Below, in pieces: positions 45,311 through 57,509 of a stretch of DNA of 64,000 nt; the stretch's first letter is position 1; every line of letters starts with the position of its first letter. The position numbers and the translations under genes are program-made. Source of the stretch: Dactylorhiza incarnata. Lineage: Eukaryota > Streptophyta > Magnoliopsida > Asparagales > Orchidaceae. Location of the stretch: assembly GCA_033032865.1 (NCBI GenBank), contig JAWHQI010000258.1, positions 186,001 to 250,000 on the forward strand, in the 5' to 3' direction. The notes below the pieces were generated by a model. The model was given only the letters and a program-made list of their open reading frames with translations. It was not told the DNA's origin and did no database searches.

Positions 45311-46663
45311 TGTTGGAACCATAGCTTTTGATTTGAGTTAGGATCCATTCTTTTGTTAAATCTAATAATTTAGATCAATCTAAATTAACACAAATTAAAT
45401 ATGATGCCATTGAATCGGAGAGTATACTTAAAGCAAATAATATAAGTTCTCTACGTTCGACAAATGTCGAACGACGCTCGACAAATAGCCAGACAGCGCT
45501 CGACAAATATTCATCAGAACAGCGTTCGACAAATAGCGAACGGCGCTCGACGAATCTAGTCAGAACAATTGGAGCGGGCAGGCATTCTCTGAACGGCACT
45601 CGACAAACTCAATCCAGCCAGTCTCAGCGGTCGACAAGTGAAGACAATTGCTCAGCACAAATCTTCAGAAAGGCGCTCGACAAATGCCGTTCAGTGCTCG
45701 ACAAATTCTAGCCAGAGCTCGACTAATATTTTATTTTGCTATCTTTCTTTATAATATAATATTTAACTTAGCCGTTGCAGATCAATAAATACTATAGCCG
45801 TTGCAGATCAGCTTTAAATGAACAGAAACGGCAGGTTATCTTCTCGAGGAGTCAAATCATTGATGGAGACCTAAACTCTTTCCTTCTTCCCGAGAGAAGA
45901 ATTCAAATTAAGGACAAGGGTCCTCAGATTATAAAAAGAAGAAGAAAAAGGAGAAAGATGAGGATATGAAGTACACACACAACCGAAACACAGAGAGCAA
46001 AAAATCTATTCTTTTCTTTGCTAACACTTTCCTGCAGATTACATACATCCTGAGACACAAATCACAACTACTTGCTCAGGATCATCACTGCACAAAAGAA
46101 AAGAAACTGTGTACAATCAAAAGGAGAGACCTCCAGAACTGTCATCCTTCTATATCAGACAGGGGGAGCTCTTCAACATAATATTCAGATCCATTCAACA
46201 CCATATCAAGATCTTCAAGAGTCTTCTCATACAGAGAAGAACATTATATTTTCTGTTTTTCATTTTCCTTTTTCCTTCCTCTCTTGTACAGGGTTATAAC
46301 TCCCTTCAAAAGTTAATCTCGGTGACAGGGCACCTTAGCAAAAACCTGCAGTTTGGTTAGAGCACCTTATCAACAGCTCACCTGGTGAGAGGGCACCTTA
46401 TCAACAACCTCCTAATGGATTCCTACCAGTGGGTAGAAGAGTAGATGTACCCAATTGAGGGGAACTACTATATTTCTCTGTGTCATTTGGATCGTTTTGG
46501 TTTGTTCATTGTTTTATGTTTTATTTGTGCTATGCACTTTCACTGCTTGTGTTAATCATTCATAAAACAAACAGATCTAAATATACATGTCATTAAGTTT
46601 TGAAACCAAAACTTAATCAAGATCTTTTAATAAAGTAAATAAGAACTAAACACTCCACTCTCA
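45311..46663 (+). repeat. Element E 5' LTR with ten CTCGAC(A/G)AA-type motifs
   Basis: Starts TGTTGGAACC, ends CCACTCTCA. The motif CGCTCGACAAAT and variants occur ten times in 45455-45728, before a TATA-like TTATAATATAATA (near 45750). Short frames downstream are not supported as genes. Confidence 0.93.
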
Positions 46664-46665
46664 AT

Positions 46666-46677
46666 TGGTATCAGAGG
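46666..46677 (+). promoter_or_regulatory. Element E primer binding site
   Basis: TGGTATCAGAGG just after the LTR; initiator tRNA-Met type. Confidence 0.88.
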
Positions 46678-46859
46678 GTGTTGATTTTACCATTTCAATT
46701 TCTAGTATCTAATGCTTTCAATTAAAAACTCCTGTTTCAATCAGTATTAGAGAAGTTGATTTGTCACAAAGGTTAACACCTGAAATCACAAAGATCACTT
46801 AGTTCTTAAATTTGCTCTAAAAAGTTTTTTTTTTTATGATTCAAGTAAAATTTCTGTTT

Positions 46860-47344
46860 TCAGATCCACCTATACTTAATTTGGATAATTTTTTTTATGG
46901 CAAGTCAGAATTAAGTTATATATGAATGCCATAGATGAAGAAATCTACAAATCTATCTTGACAGGGCCTGTTTATGTTGGCGCTGATATATCTTCTTCAA
47001 AGAAAACTACCGAAATAAAACGTGGCAACAGAGAAACTGATGTCACTGCCCGTGTTTGCAAAATGAAGCCAGATAAATTCAAAGCTGGTACTGATGATGG
47101 GCGGACTGATAAACATAAAGAACCTTCCCCATCTACAGAACCTTCTCCATCCTCAGAAGCATATGCCAAAGCCATGCAGATCTTGGCTCAGTCAGTGTCA
47201 AAAGACATTCTTCAAAAGCTTGAAGACTGCACCTCTGCAAGAGGAATCTGGACCTCCCTCTCCAGGATGGTAAATAAACCCTCTTTCATCTCTTCAACTA
47301 ATTGTATTTTTGATGCAGAACCATCAACAAACCTAAGTGAATAA
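46860..47344 (+). pseudogene. Element E copia-type gag remnant
   Basis: The frame reads PPILNLDNFFYGKSELSY, a stop, then MNAIDEEIYKSILTGP and ILQKLEDCTSARGIWTSL. This is the pattern of copia gag of the DUF4219/UBN2 type (target recognition loop, then 'cts a.e.iW..L'). It is shortened and ends at TAA 47342. No knuckle or protease follows. Confidence 0.7.
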
Positions 47345-48329
47345 GAAGAAGAAGAACTTAGAGCTAGAGCTTTCTGCATGATGGCCATATATGGTGGTTC
47401 ACATCAAATCCCTGATGCAGAAGCTAAATCAGAAAAGATAAATGAGGTAAAATTAACTCCCAACTCTACCTCTATTACTTTCAAATCTAATTTTAAAATA
47501 ACCATTTCTGAAAAAGAAATCTTAAAAGAAATAACAGAAATAAAAATTTTAAACAAATCTTTCAGGGCAAGCACAACTAATGGGAGAAATCTCAAAATGC
47601 AAGCCAAAAGGTTTGAACAAATTCTTAAAAAATCAAATTTATGTTTTAATGAAATAAAAAGGCTAATATATGCTAAACCTTTCAACTCTAATAAAATTCA
47701 AAGAAGTTTTCTAATTAATAAGTTTCTCACCATTAAACTCCATCCCAATTCAAACAGCAAATCTAAAATTTACATGGATTGTTTCCATCATAAAAACTAT
47801 GTTAAGACAACTTTGTATTCTTACAGACTTCTCCAAGTCAGTTTGAGCATTCTACTGTAGCTGCATTGATCAGTATTGATCATAACACTGAGTGTGAGTC
47901 TCTTCTGATAAGGGGATTCTATGAGAAAGAAAATGTCTGCAATGTTTTTATAATCTAAAGCATTCCTTAAAATCCATTAATAGTTGTAGCAATTCAAGAT
48001 ATTAAAAACATATTAACTCAAATCTAGATCAAATGAGTTGCTTAAATAAAATAATTTAAAGAGTGTACAGAAGAAAATTGAAAACTAAAACCAAGTGAGA
48101 GAGAAAAGGAGAACATCAGAGAAGCCAAGTGAGAGAGAAAATGAGAAACACAAATCTCAAACAAGACTTAAATCTGTATAAAGGTTGCTGCAATTAAAAA
48201 ATTTTAAATAGGCTGAAATTAAAATTTTAACTTCAAGAAATGAGCTGCTGCAACTGAAAATTCTAAAAGCCATTTTAAGATTACCAGGTCACTAGTTTTG
48301 ATTTGATCCCAACTCAAATAGGGGGAGAT
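47345..48329 (+). other. Element E interior without coding domains, polypurine tract at the end
   Basis: AT-rich. The frame at 47378-47860 is open but low in complexity and without known motifs. AAATAGGGGGAGAT (about 48316-48329) is the polypurine tract. Confidence 0.6.
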
Positions 48330-49683
48330 TGTTGGAACCATAGCTTTTGATTTGAGTTAGGATCCATCCTTTTGTTAAATCTAATAATTTAGATCAATCT
48401 AAATTAACACAAATTAAATATGATGCGATCGAATCGGAGAGTATACTTAAAGCAAATAATATAAGTTCTCTACGTTCGACAAATGTCGAACGGCGCTCGA
48501 CAAATAGCCAGACAGCGCTCGACAAATATTCATCAGAACAGCGTTCGACAAATAGCGAACGACGCTCGACGAATCCAGTCAGAACAATTGGAGCGGGCAG
48601 GCATTCTCTGAACGACACTCGACAAACTCAATCCAGCCAGTCTCAACGGTCGACAAGTGAAGACAATTGCTCAGCACAAATCTTCAGAAAGGCGCTCGAC
48701 AAATGCCGTTCAGTGCTCGGCAAATTCTAGCCAGAGCTCGACTAATATTTTATTTTGCTATCTTTCTTTATAATATAATATTTAACTTAGCCGTTGCAGA
48801 TCAATAAATACTATAGCCGTTGCAGATCAGCTTTAAATGAACAGAAACGGCAGGTTATCTTCTCGAGGAGTCAAATCATTGATGGAGACCTAAGCTCTTT
48901 CCTTCTTCCCGAGAGAAGAATTCAAATTAAGGACAAGGGTCCTCAGATTATAAAAAGAAGAAGAAAAAGGAGAAAGATGAGGATATGAAGTACACACACA
49001 ACTGAAACACAGAGAGCAAAAAATCTATTCTTTTCTTTGCTAACACTTTCCTGCAGATTATATACATCCTGAGACACAAATCACAACTACTTGCTCAGGA
49101 TCATCACTGCACAAAAGGAAAGAAACTGTGTACAATCAAAAGGAGAGACCTCCAGAACTGTCATCCTTCTATATCAGACAGGGGGAGCTCTTTAACATAA
49201 TATTCAGATCCATTCAACACCATATCAGGATCTTCAAGAGTCTTCTCATACAGAGAAGAACATTATATTTTCTGTTTTTCATTTTCCTTTTTCCTTCCTC
49301 TCTTGTACAGGGTTATAACTCCCTTCAAAAGTTAATCTCGCTGACAGGGCACCTTAGCAAAAACCTGCAGTTTGGTTAGAGCACCTTATCAACAGCTCAC
49401 CTGGTGAGAGGGCACCTTATCAACAACCTCCTAGTGGATTCCTACCAGTGGGTAGAAGAGTAGATGTACCCAGTTGAGGGGAACTACTATATTTCTCTGT
49501 GTCATTTGGATCGTTTTTGTTTGTTCATTGTTTTATGTTTTATTTGTGCTATGCACTTTCACTGCTTGTGTTAATCATTCATAAAACAAACACATATAAA
49601 TATACATGTCATTAAGTTTTGAAACCAAAACTTAATCAAGATCTTTTAATAAAGTAAATAAGAACTAAAACACTCCACTCTCA
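48330..49683 (+). repeat. Element E 3' LTR
   Basis: Copy of 45311-46663 with about 20 substitutions and one 1-bp indel. Confidence 0.94.
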
Positions 49684-49688
49684 CGTCA

Positions 49689-52600
49689 GGAGGAGGAAAG
49701 GCGCTATCAGGTCCCCGCCAACCGGCCACCTTGGAGGCCGGCTGGACGGCACCAGCGTCAGGATCGAAGGGGAAGATCCCCAGAGAGAAGACCCTTTCGC
49801 CAGCCAGAGAGGCGTCAAGAGAGGAGGAGAGACGAAGCGATGGGGTTAGCCGGGCGTGGCCACTGTCAAGGAAGGAAGAAGCAGCGACAGAAAAGGCAGC
49901 AGGCGGAAGAGGTCCCCCTCTACTGTGATTTCCACCAGGCAGAAGGGCATGCGATGATGGCTTGCCCAGACTAGTGGGAAGCCCGGAGGAGGTTAGCAGC
50001 AGGAGAAGGTGGGGGGGGGGGGGGGGGAGCAGCGAAGGATCGAAGCCCATGTCGAGCCGCCGGCAGTACAAGCCGTCGCTCGAAGGAGGAATGAGGACCG
50101 GGTCGACCAGGGAGGTCGGGGAGACCTGGTTCAAGGAGGCAGAGTCGGAGTGATCCATGGGGGAGCAGGGCTGGAAGCTTCCCGCAAGGGGAGCCTCCAT
50201 CAGATCTACCGCAGGAGTGTCGCCTCGACCTCTCAAGCACCACCCCCGATGGAGGAAATCACCTTTTCTGAGGAGGACATGTTAGGGAATGAGAATCCCT
50301 TCCATGATGCCCTCGTGATTCAAGCAGCAGTGGAGGACTTCACCGTGGATCGAATCCTGATCGATAACGGTAGCTCCGTAAACGTCATTTCCAAAGGGAC
50401 GTTTGACGGACTGGGAGTCGGAGCAGCAAGGGTTCGAGCAGCTGATGGTCCCCTCTTCGGCTTCTCCGGAGAGAAGAAGGAAGTGGAAGGAGGAGCAGAT
50501 CTCCTTGTAACGCTCGGTGGCACCTCCATCAACTGTCGATCTGTTATCGTCGATGCCCCGAGCTGTTATAGGGCTATCTTCGGGAGGCCACTTCTCAACG
50601 CCTTCAAGGCTGTCCCGTCCTCCTACCATCAGTGCCTGAAATACTGCAAGGGAGATGTCCAGGTGAGGATCAGGAGCGATCCAAGAGCCGCTCGGGAATG
50701 CTACCCCAGCGCCGTCAGTACCATCAGCTGGATGGCTGACGCAGAAGAGTTCGGAAGGGTGATGGAGAGCCCGGCCAGGCTGGAGGTGGCCGAAGAAGTT
50801 GAAGAAATCGAGGTACTCTCCGCAGAGGGAGTACCTGGGTTGCTGAAGATCGGCGGGTCGCTGAAGACGGAGGAAAAGATCGAGATGGCGGCGTGTCTGC
50901 AAAAGAACGCCGACATCTTCGCTTGGAGTGCCGCCGAGATGCCAGGAGTCGATCCTGAGGTTGCATGCCATCGCCTCAACCTGGATCCCGCGGTCCAGCC
51001 CGTCCGCCAGAAGAAGAGGAGGACCGCCACCATCTTGGCCAAGCCGATCCGGGAGGAGGTGGAAAAACTGCTCGATGCAGGCTTTGTATCGGAGATCCAG
51101 TACCCAGGCTGGGTCTCCAATGTTGTAATGGTGAAGAAAACTGGGGGTAGCTGGAGAATGAGTGTTGACTTTTCTTTGATGAATAAAAGCTGCCCGAAGG
51201 ATTGTTATCCCCTGCCTCGAATCGACGCGCTGGTTGATTCTGCCGTCGGTTTTTCTGTGATGAGTTTCCTTGATGCATTTTCAAGATACCACCAGATCCG
51301 GATGCATCCCCCCGATTGCCGCGATGTCTCCTTCATCACCGATGATGGCTGCTACAGCTACAAGATGATGCCCTTCAATTTGAGGAATACGGGAGGTACC
51401 TACCAGCGGATGATGGACCACATCTCAAAGAGCAGAAGGGGAGGAACCTGGAAGTGTACGTGGACGACCTCTTAATCAAAAGTAAGAGCGTCCAGGAACA
51501 CGTAGCTGATCTGGTGGAGACCTTCGCAACGCTGAGGAAATTCAAGATGAGACTCAATCCAGCGAAGTGCGTCTTTGGAGCTGGAAGAGGAAAGTTCCTG
51601 GGACATCTCCTTACCCCGGAGGGAGTAGAGCCTAACCCTGACAAGGTTAGGGCGATCCTGGAGATGTCATCCCCAAAGACGATGAAAGAAGTCCAAAGGT
51701 TGACGGGAAGGCTGACGGGTCTTAGCCGCTTCCTATCAAAGGCCGGTGAGAAGTGCTCTCCATTCTTCAAGACACTCCGCAAAACTGAAAGTTTCGAGTG
51801 GTCCGAAGGATGTGAGACGGCGTTCGAAAGACTGAAGGAGCAGTTGACTCAGACACCTCTCCTTCAGAGCCCGAAGGAAGGCGAAGACCTGCTCATCTAC
51901 CTGGGAGTAGGAGCAGAGGCAGTAAGTTCCGTGTTGGTCCGAGAAGAAGGAAGGAAGCAGCTACCCATCTACTATGTCAGTCGGGTGTTGAAGAAGGCGG
52001 AGTTAAAATATCCGATCCTGGAAAAGCTGGCTTTCGCCCTGGTAGCGTCGGCACGTAAGCTCCGGCCTTACTTTCAAGCTCACTCCATTCGGGTTGTGAC
52101 TGATCATCCTCTCCGAAATGTCCTAGAGGGAGTGGAGCATTCTGGGAGGTTAGCGAAATGGTCGGTATAACTTAGCGAGTTCGACATTTCCTTCTCACCC
52201 TGGGTGGCGATCAAGGCCCAGGCGGTAGCAGACTTCCTGGCTAACTTCTCGGTGGAAGCAGAACCGGGGGAAGAGGCTCTCAATCCAATTCCATGGAAAA
52301 TGTTTGTGGACGGAGCTTCGGGCAAAAGTTCTGTGGGGGTGGGCATCGTGCTCGTCAGCCCACAGGGAACAAGGATCGAGCAAGCCATCGAGATCCTCTT
52401 CCCCGTCACAAACAACCAAGCGGAGTACGAGGCCATAGTGGCAGGCTTGCACCTTGCCAAGGAGTTAGGGATCCGTGATGTCCGGGCTTTCACGGATTCC
52501 ATGGTGGCCGCGTCGCAGATTCGAGGCGAGTTCGAGGTGCGCGACACCATCCTGCAGAAGTACTTAGTAAAGGTAAATGGGCTGATTGGAGGCTTCCAGT

Positions 52601-54003
52601 CCTTCTTCATCGAGCATGTGCCAAGAGAGGAGAACTCGGCAGCAGATCGCTTAGCCAAGTATGGGCCGAGGGCTGGAGGAACTATTACCGAACTCTTCCG
52701 TCCATCCGTTGAAGAAGGAGAGATGATGGAGATCGAGCAACGCCCTTCATGGATGGATCCCTTTGTGGCCTTCCTGGTCAGCGGCCAGCTCCCAGCGGGC
52801 GAAGGGGATCAAAGAAGATTTTGGTACAAGGCGGCGTACTATTTACTGCAAAACGGAGAGCTGTACCGCAAAACCATCTCAGGCCCCCTGGCCAGATGTG
52901 TCTCTGAAGACGAAGTACCCCGAGTGTTGGAAGAGATCCACTCGGGAGAGTGTGGAAGCCATTCTGGGACTCGCACTTTAGAGCAAAGGATCCTAAGGCA
53001 AGGTTACTTCTGGCCTACTATCCGGAAGGATGCTGAAACCTTCTCGAAGAAGTGTCAGAAGTGCCAGCTCTTTGCCCCCCTTCAGTTGCAGCCAGCCCAG
53101 CAGCTCCGATCAATCACCGCCCCGTGGCCGTTTGCCATCTGGGGGATGGACTTGATCGACCCTTTCCCTCAAGCAAGTGGCCAGAGTAAGTTCGTTCTCG
53201 TCATGATCAACTACTTCTCCAAATGGATCGAGGCCAAAGCTTTGGCCAAGACCACCTCTCAAGTCGTGAAGAACTTCATCTGGGGGGAGATCGTCTGCAG
53301 ATTTGGAATTCCCCTCGCCATCGTCACCGACAATGGTCCCCAGTTTGCCAGCTTAGAATTGGATGATTTTTGTAGGTAGCTGGGAACTGATCTTCGATTC
53401 GCCTCCGTACACCATCCCAGGAGCAATGGTCAGGTGGAGGCCGCCAACAAGCTGATCATCAATCTGCTGAAGAAGAAAGTGGAGAACCTGAGAGGTAATT
53501 GGGTGGACCAGCTCCCCTAGGTCCTTTGGGCTTTGAGGACCACTCCTAGCTCAGCCACCGGGGAGACACCGTTCAAACTCTCTCACGGGTCGGAAGCTCT
53601 CATTCCAGTAGAGTTTGAAGTCAGAAGCCCAAGGGTGGTAGCCGCGGAAGACGGAAACGAAGAATGGCGATTAGAAAATGAAGAAGCGCAGAAGCTATCC
53701 CTCGATTACATAGAAGAGCTGCGGAACCTGGCCTCAGCTAGGAAAGAAGAGCTCAAGCGCCAAATGGCAAGACATTTTGACAAAAATGTCCGCCTCAAGC
53801 ACTTCCAAGCAGGTGACCTGGTCCTAAAGAAAGTAAACGCGGCAGGAAGATCAACAGCCGTCGGGAAGCTTAACCTGAACTGGGAAGGACCCTTCATCAT
53901 CCAGGAAGCTCTCCTGACCGGAGGGTACCGCTTGCAGAACCAGGAAGGCGAGCTGCTAGGGAACACCTGGAGCGGCGACGACCTGAAAAGGTTTTATCCC
54001 TAA
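49689..54003 (+). pseudogene. Element C gag end, protease, RT, two RNases H and integrase
   Basis: Continues gag (CDFHQAEGHAMMAC knuckle near 49926) through a TAG near 49972 and a G-run near 50010-50026. Protease with IDNGSS (near 50360) and RT are open from 50009 to a one-base deletion near 51424. YVDDLL (near 51457), RNase H and a TAA at 52168 (GAA in B) follow. The archaeal-type RNase H and integrase run from 52204 to a TAG near 53377, and another TAG lies near 53518. The integrase C-terminus is readable to 54001. Many nonsense changes show that this copy lost function before B. Confidence 0.92.
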
Positions 54004-55146
54004 AGGGAATGTATATGCTCCCCCTTGTTTTATAAATTCATTTACAGATAAATAAAAGTTTGCATCTCCCTGAAACATGGGATGAGATAGTCCTTCCTAT
54101 CCCAGAGAGTTCTTTTTAAGGAAGAAGGCCAGTATAGTCGATCTCCACGCTAGGTTGGGAAATTAAATGAGCCTCCGACTTTACCGTAGTAAAAACTCAG
54201 AACGGATGATGGGACGGTGCCTCGGGTGTGCGTTCCCTTAATTCCAAGCCTCTGCAATGACGACCGAGATCAGCTCCCCCCTTGCACGTTGGCCGCGGTT
54301 CCCACCGACCGCACTTCTCGTCTGACTGAAGAGATTACCAGGAGAAAAGTCTGGACGCCGACCTCCCGATTCGGCAAAGAGATGATCGATTTAACTAGCT
54401 CAGGGGACCCTTGAATAAAGGTGTCGTGTACCCTCGAGGGCTAAAAGCCGTAACAAAGCGATTCGTTTCCGATTATTTCCTCCAATCGTGTGAGTTAATG
54501 TGCTTAAGTGTGCTTAACTCCCCGTTTAATTGTTGAGCAACAGGAAACAGGTGAGGTCGACATTCAACACCCAAGTAGGATGGAGACCTCGGGATGTTGT
54601 GATCCCTTGGAAGGTTGTCAATCGGATCCTCCCCGACAGTCATTCCTTACTGTGTCGACCTCCTCAACAGCATCAACAAGAACAGTAAGATGGAGACCTC
54701 GGGATGTTGTGATCCCTTGGAAGGTGCTCCATCGGAACCTCACCGACAGTCATTCCATACTGTGTCGACCTCCTCAACAACATCAACATGGAGGTACGAA
54801 ATGAAGTCTTAGAGGTGCATATCTCAAAGATCATTCTTCATATGCAGGTGCGAGTATGAAGATGCGAGTATAAAAGTGCGAGTATATGTGGGCGAGTATC
54901 CAACAAGCGAGCGGCTAACATGCGAGCAAGTTATGATCGTCGTCCGCAGGATCCTATCTCATCTGCGCTTAATCACCTAGCGAGCACTCAACCTCGCCCC
55001 GGACCTAAGGGCCTACTCGGCATGATCACAAAAAGAAGAAAAGCAAAAGGCGACTACAAAAGGCGAGCAAACAATTGTATTCGTTTTACTTTCATAAGTA
55101 CGCATACAAAAATTGTTGTACAAATTTGCAAAAGGGTGTCAGGCGA
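54004..55146 (+). repeat. Element C 3' untranslated region with internal repeats
   Basis: One copy of the 190-bp block found twice in B (54170-54360). A doublet around GATGGAGACCTCGGGATGTT lies near 54578 and 54689. No sense gene. Confidence 0.75.
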
Positions 55147-57029
55147 CTATGCGCTATCATCGCCACCATCCTCGCCGTCAGCATCGACATCTTCGCTATC
55201 ATCACCCTTGTCCTCAGAATCGTCATCTTCGGAATCGGTGGATGAGGATGGAAGATCTCGCATAGGGGAGTTGGACTCTTCTGCGAGTAGTGTCGGGATG
55301 ATGTCCATGACAGTCAGATTCATTGCCTCTGGCTTCAAGAGGCCATCGACCTTCAGGCTGCTTAGAACCACCTTCCCGGTTGCCCGCGCGATCTCCCGGC
55401 GAATATGCGCCATATCGTCGCCGAGTATACGAATTTGCTTGCCAACCCTGGAGGGGCCCGCTGACGAAGGTTGTTGCTCGGCAGGCCGAGTTTCCAGCTC
55501 GGCGATGCGAACTTGGGCGGCCTCCAAGGTTTGCCGAGTATCCTCCAGCTACTTCTCCAGCTGGGACACCTTCTTCGCCATTTCCAGCTCGACGGCCTGT
55601 ACAGATGAAGACAACGGTTAGCAAACATCGATCGGCGCGAAAGGCGACTAATCCCAAGAAACCAGAAAGGCGACGAGCGAGTACCTCCTGATCTTTCCAC
55701 TTGGCAGCCTCCAGCCCCAGGGTGATGAGCTTCTTGCTCTGCACCTTGATCACCTACTCATATTCAAGCAGTTTCCTCGCTGTCGCGTGACCGAGCTCGA
55801 CAGCTCGCAGGTGAGCTCACGAGCTCTGATGGGCGAGATACTCGTCCGAAACGTCTTGCAGGGATTCGGCGTCCGCGCGACCATAGAGGGCGAACATCAC
55901 GTCGAACACCTCGCCCGCATCCTCCCAATCCTCCGACCAGGCGGGGAGGTTGGTGCTCAGAGTCACTTCATGGGCTCGCTCAGCCCAGGATACCAGAGGG
56001 CGACCATAGGCATCCTCGCCTCGAACGCCTTCGCCAAAGAGCGGATGATCGCTGGGCTCACCAGCCTCCGAGAGGTTCGCCTTCGCCTTCAGGTCCCTCT
56101 TGCCGACCTCTTTCTTCCTCGCAGTCTCGACAGACTTCGCCTTGACCTTCCTCTTCTTCGAGGGCCCAGCATCATCGTCGGCGACCTCCTGATCATCGCC
56201 GCCGGGCGACAAATCGACCGGAGCAGAAGCCCCCGCCTTTGGCGCCAAGGGAAGAAACTCGCTCGGTAAGGAACGAGTAGCTGCATCAAGACATAAAAAG
56301 AAGAGCATTAGACACCGACTGAAGACAGTGGCGAGTATGACCAAGTACTCGCTTAAGAAGACTACCTTCACCCGGGAACACCTCGGCGAGCTCATCTACT
56401 CGCCTCCTCCAGAGGACGACATCCAGACGGCGACCTCAGAAGCTGTCGAGTAGCTTCTCTTGGCTCTCCTCCAAATAAGGAGGAGCGAAGGCGCTCTCTG
56501 CCGGATGGAAGGATGAAGTCGGCATGACGCCAAAGTCGCCTTTGATGACGACTAATCGCTCGGTCCAGCGATGGTTCTTATTCGCCGTGCCGACCAGCGT
56601 GCAGATGTGGTTGCAGAAAAAGACGACGCCCTCGCTAGTAGCGCCGAAATGAAAAACTCGCCGGAAGACGGAGAGGTCAAAGGCGACCTTCTGTTATCGC
56701 AAGAAACAGAGAAAGCCCATGATCATCGCCAATCCATTTGGATTGATTTGCGTCAGGACTATCCCATGATAGCGGAGTATCTGGCAGACCTCCGACCACA
56801 AAGGTAGTCGTAGGCCAACTTCAAAGTGGCGGATGGGGAAGTTCAACTCGGTCGCCGAGAAGGAATTCAAGCGTTCATCCTCGCGAGGAAGCCTGACGAC
56901 ATACTCCGGTGACAAATACTTATTAGAGAACTCTTTCAGATCGCTCGGCCGAGTAATCGACTTCTTGAAGGAAGTCGCCTCGAAGTTCTTTGCATGGCTT
57001 GCACGACGAATAGCTGCCTCGTCAGCCAT
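55147..57029 (-). pseudogene. Antisense gene 2 of element C, inactivated
   Basis: Same three-exon plan as in B: 56366-57029 (664 nt, same length as B), 55685-56280 and 55147-55596, with GT-AG borders at matching places. Exons 2 and 3 differ from B by +9 and +3 nt, keeping phase. Stops occur in exon 1 (near 56694), exon 2 (near 55815 and 55755) and exon 3 (near 55550), so no full protein is possible. CTATAAATAG at 57151-57160 lies about 122 bp before the ATG. Confidence 0.8.
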
Positions 57030-57509
57030 TCAGGAGGAAAGGAATTGAAGAAGCGAGTATCACAGGTGCGAGGAGGGGAACAATCGGCAGATACTCGCTG
57101 GAAAGAAAGGAAAGATCGCCGAAAGCGTAATAAATACGTACCCACCTCCCCTATTTATAGTACCCGACGAAATTTGGCTTGTCGCGTACGCCGCCGCGAG
57201 CACGAGACAGGGGTGGCGAGTATCGAGGAAAGCCGCCAAAACCAAGGGTACACGTCAAATCACCAGTGCCGAATGAGCGAGTACCTGCATCAGATCACTA
57301 GGATGCCCGCCACATCAACGCGACATTCAACAAATACTCGCGGAAACAAAAAACAAAAAAGAAAATCAAGACATCACAACAAACATGAAAGGTAACAAAG
57401 GCGATATTCATACTCGCCAAATAACAAAATACTTAAAAGGATCAAATTCAGAATTACATACATTTGCCAGAAGGCGACTAGCAACTACAAAAAGAAAAAA
57501 GACAAGATC
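57030..57509 (-). promoter_or_regulatory. Spacer and promoter region between antisense genes of element C
   Basis: Counterpart of 34942-35425, with CTATAAATAG (minus strand, 57151-57160) and AT-rich sequence near 57420-57460. Confidence 0.6.

Larger units (their letters stand above)
45311..49683 (+). mobile_element. Element E: non-autonomous copia-derived LTR element
   Basis: LTRs 45311-46663 and 48330-49683 (1353 and 1354 bp, about 20 differences) with target duplication CGTCA at 45306-45310 and 49684-49688. The interior is only 1666 bp with a copia-like gag remnant and no polymerase, so it must use proteins supplied by other elements. Confidence 0.94.
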
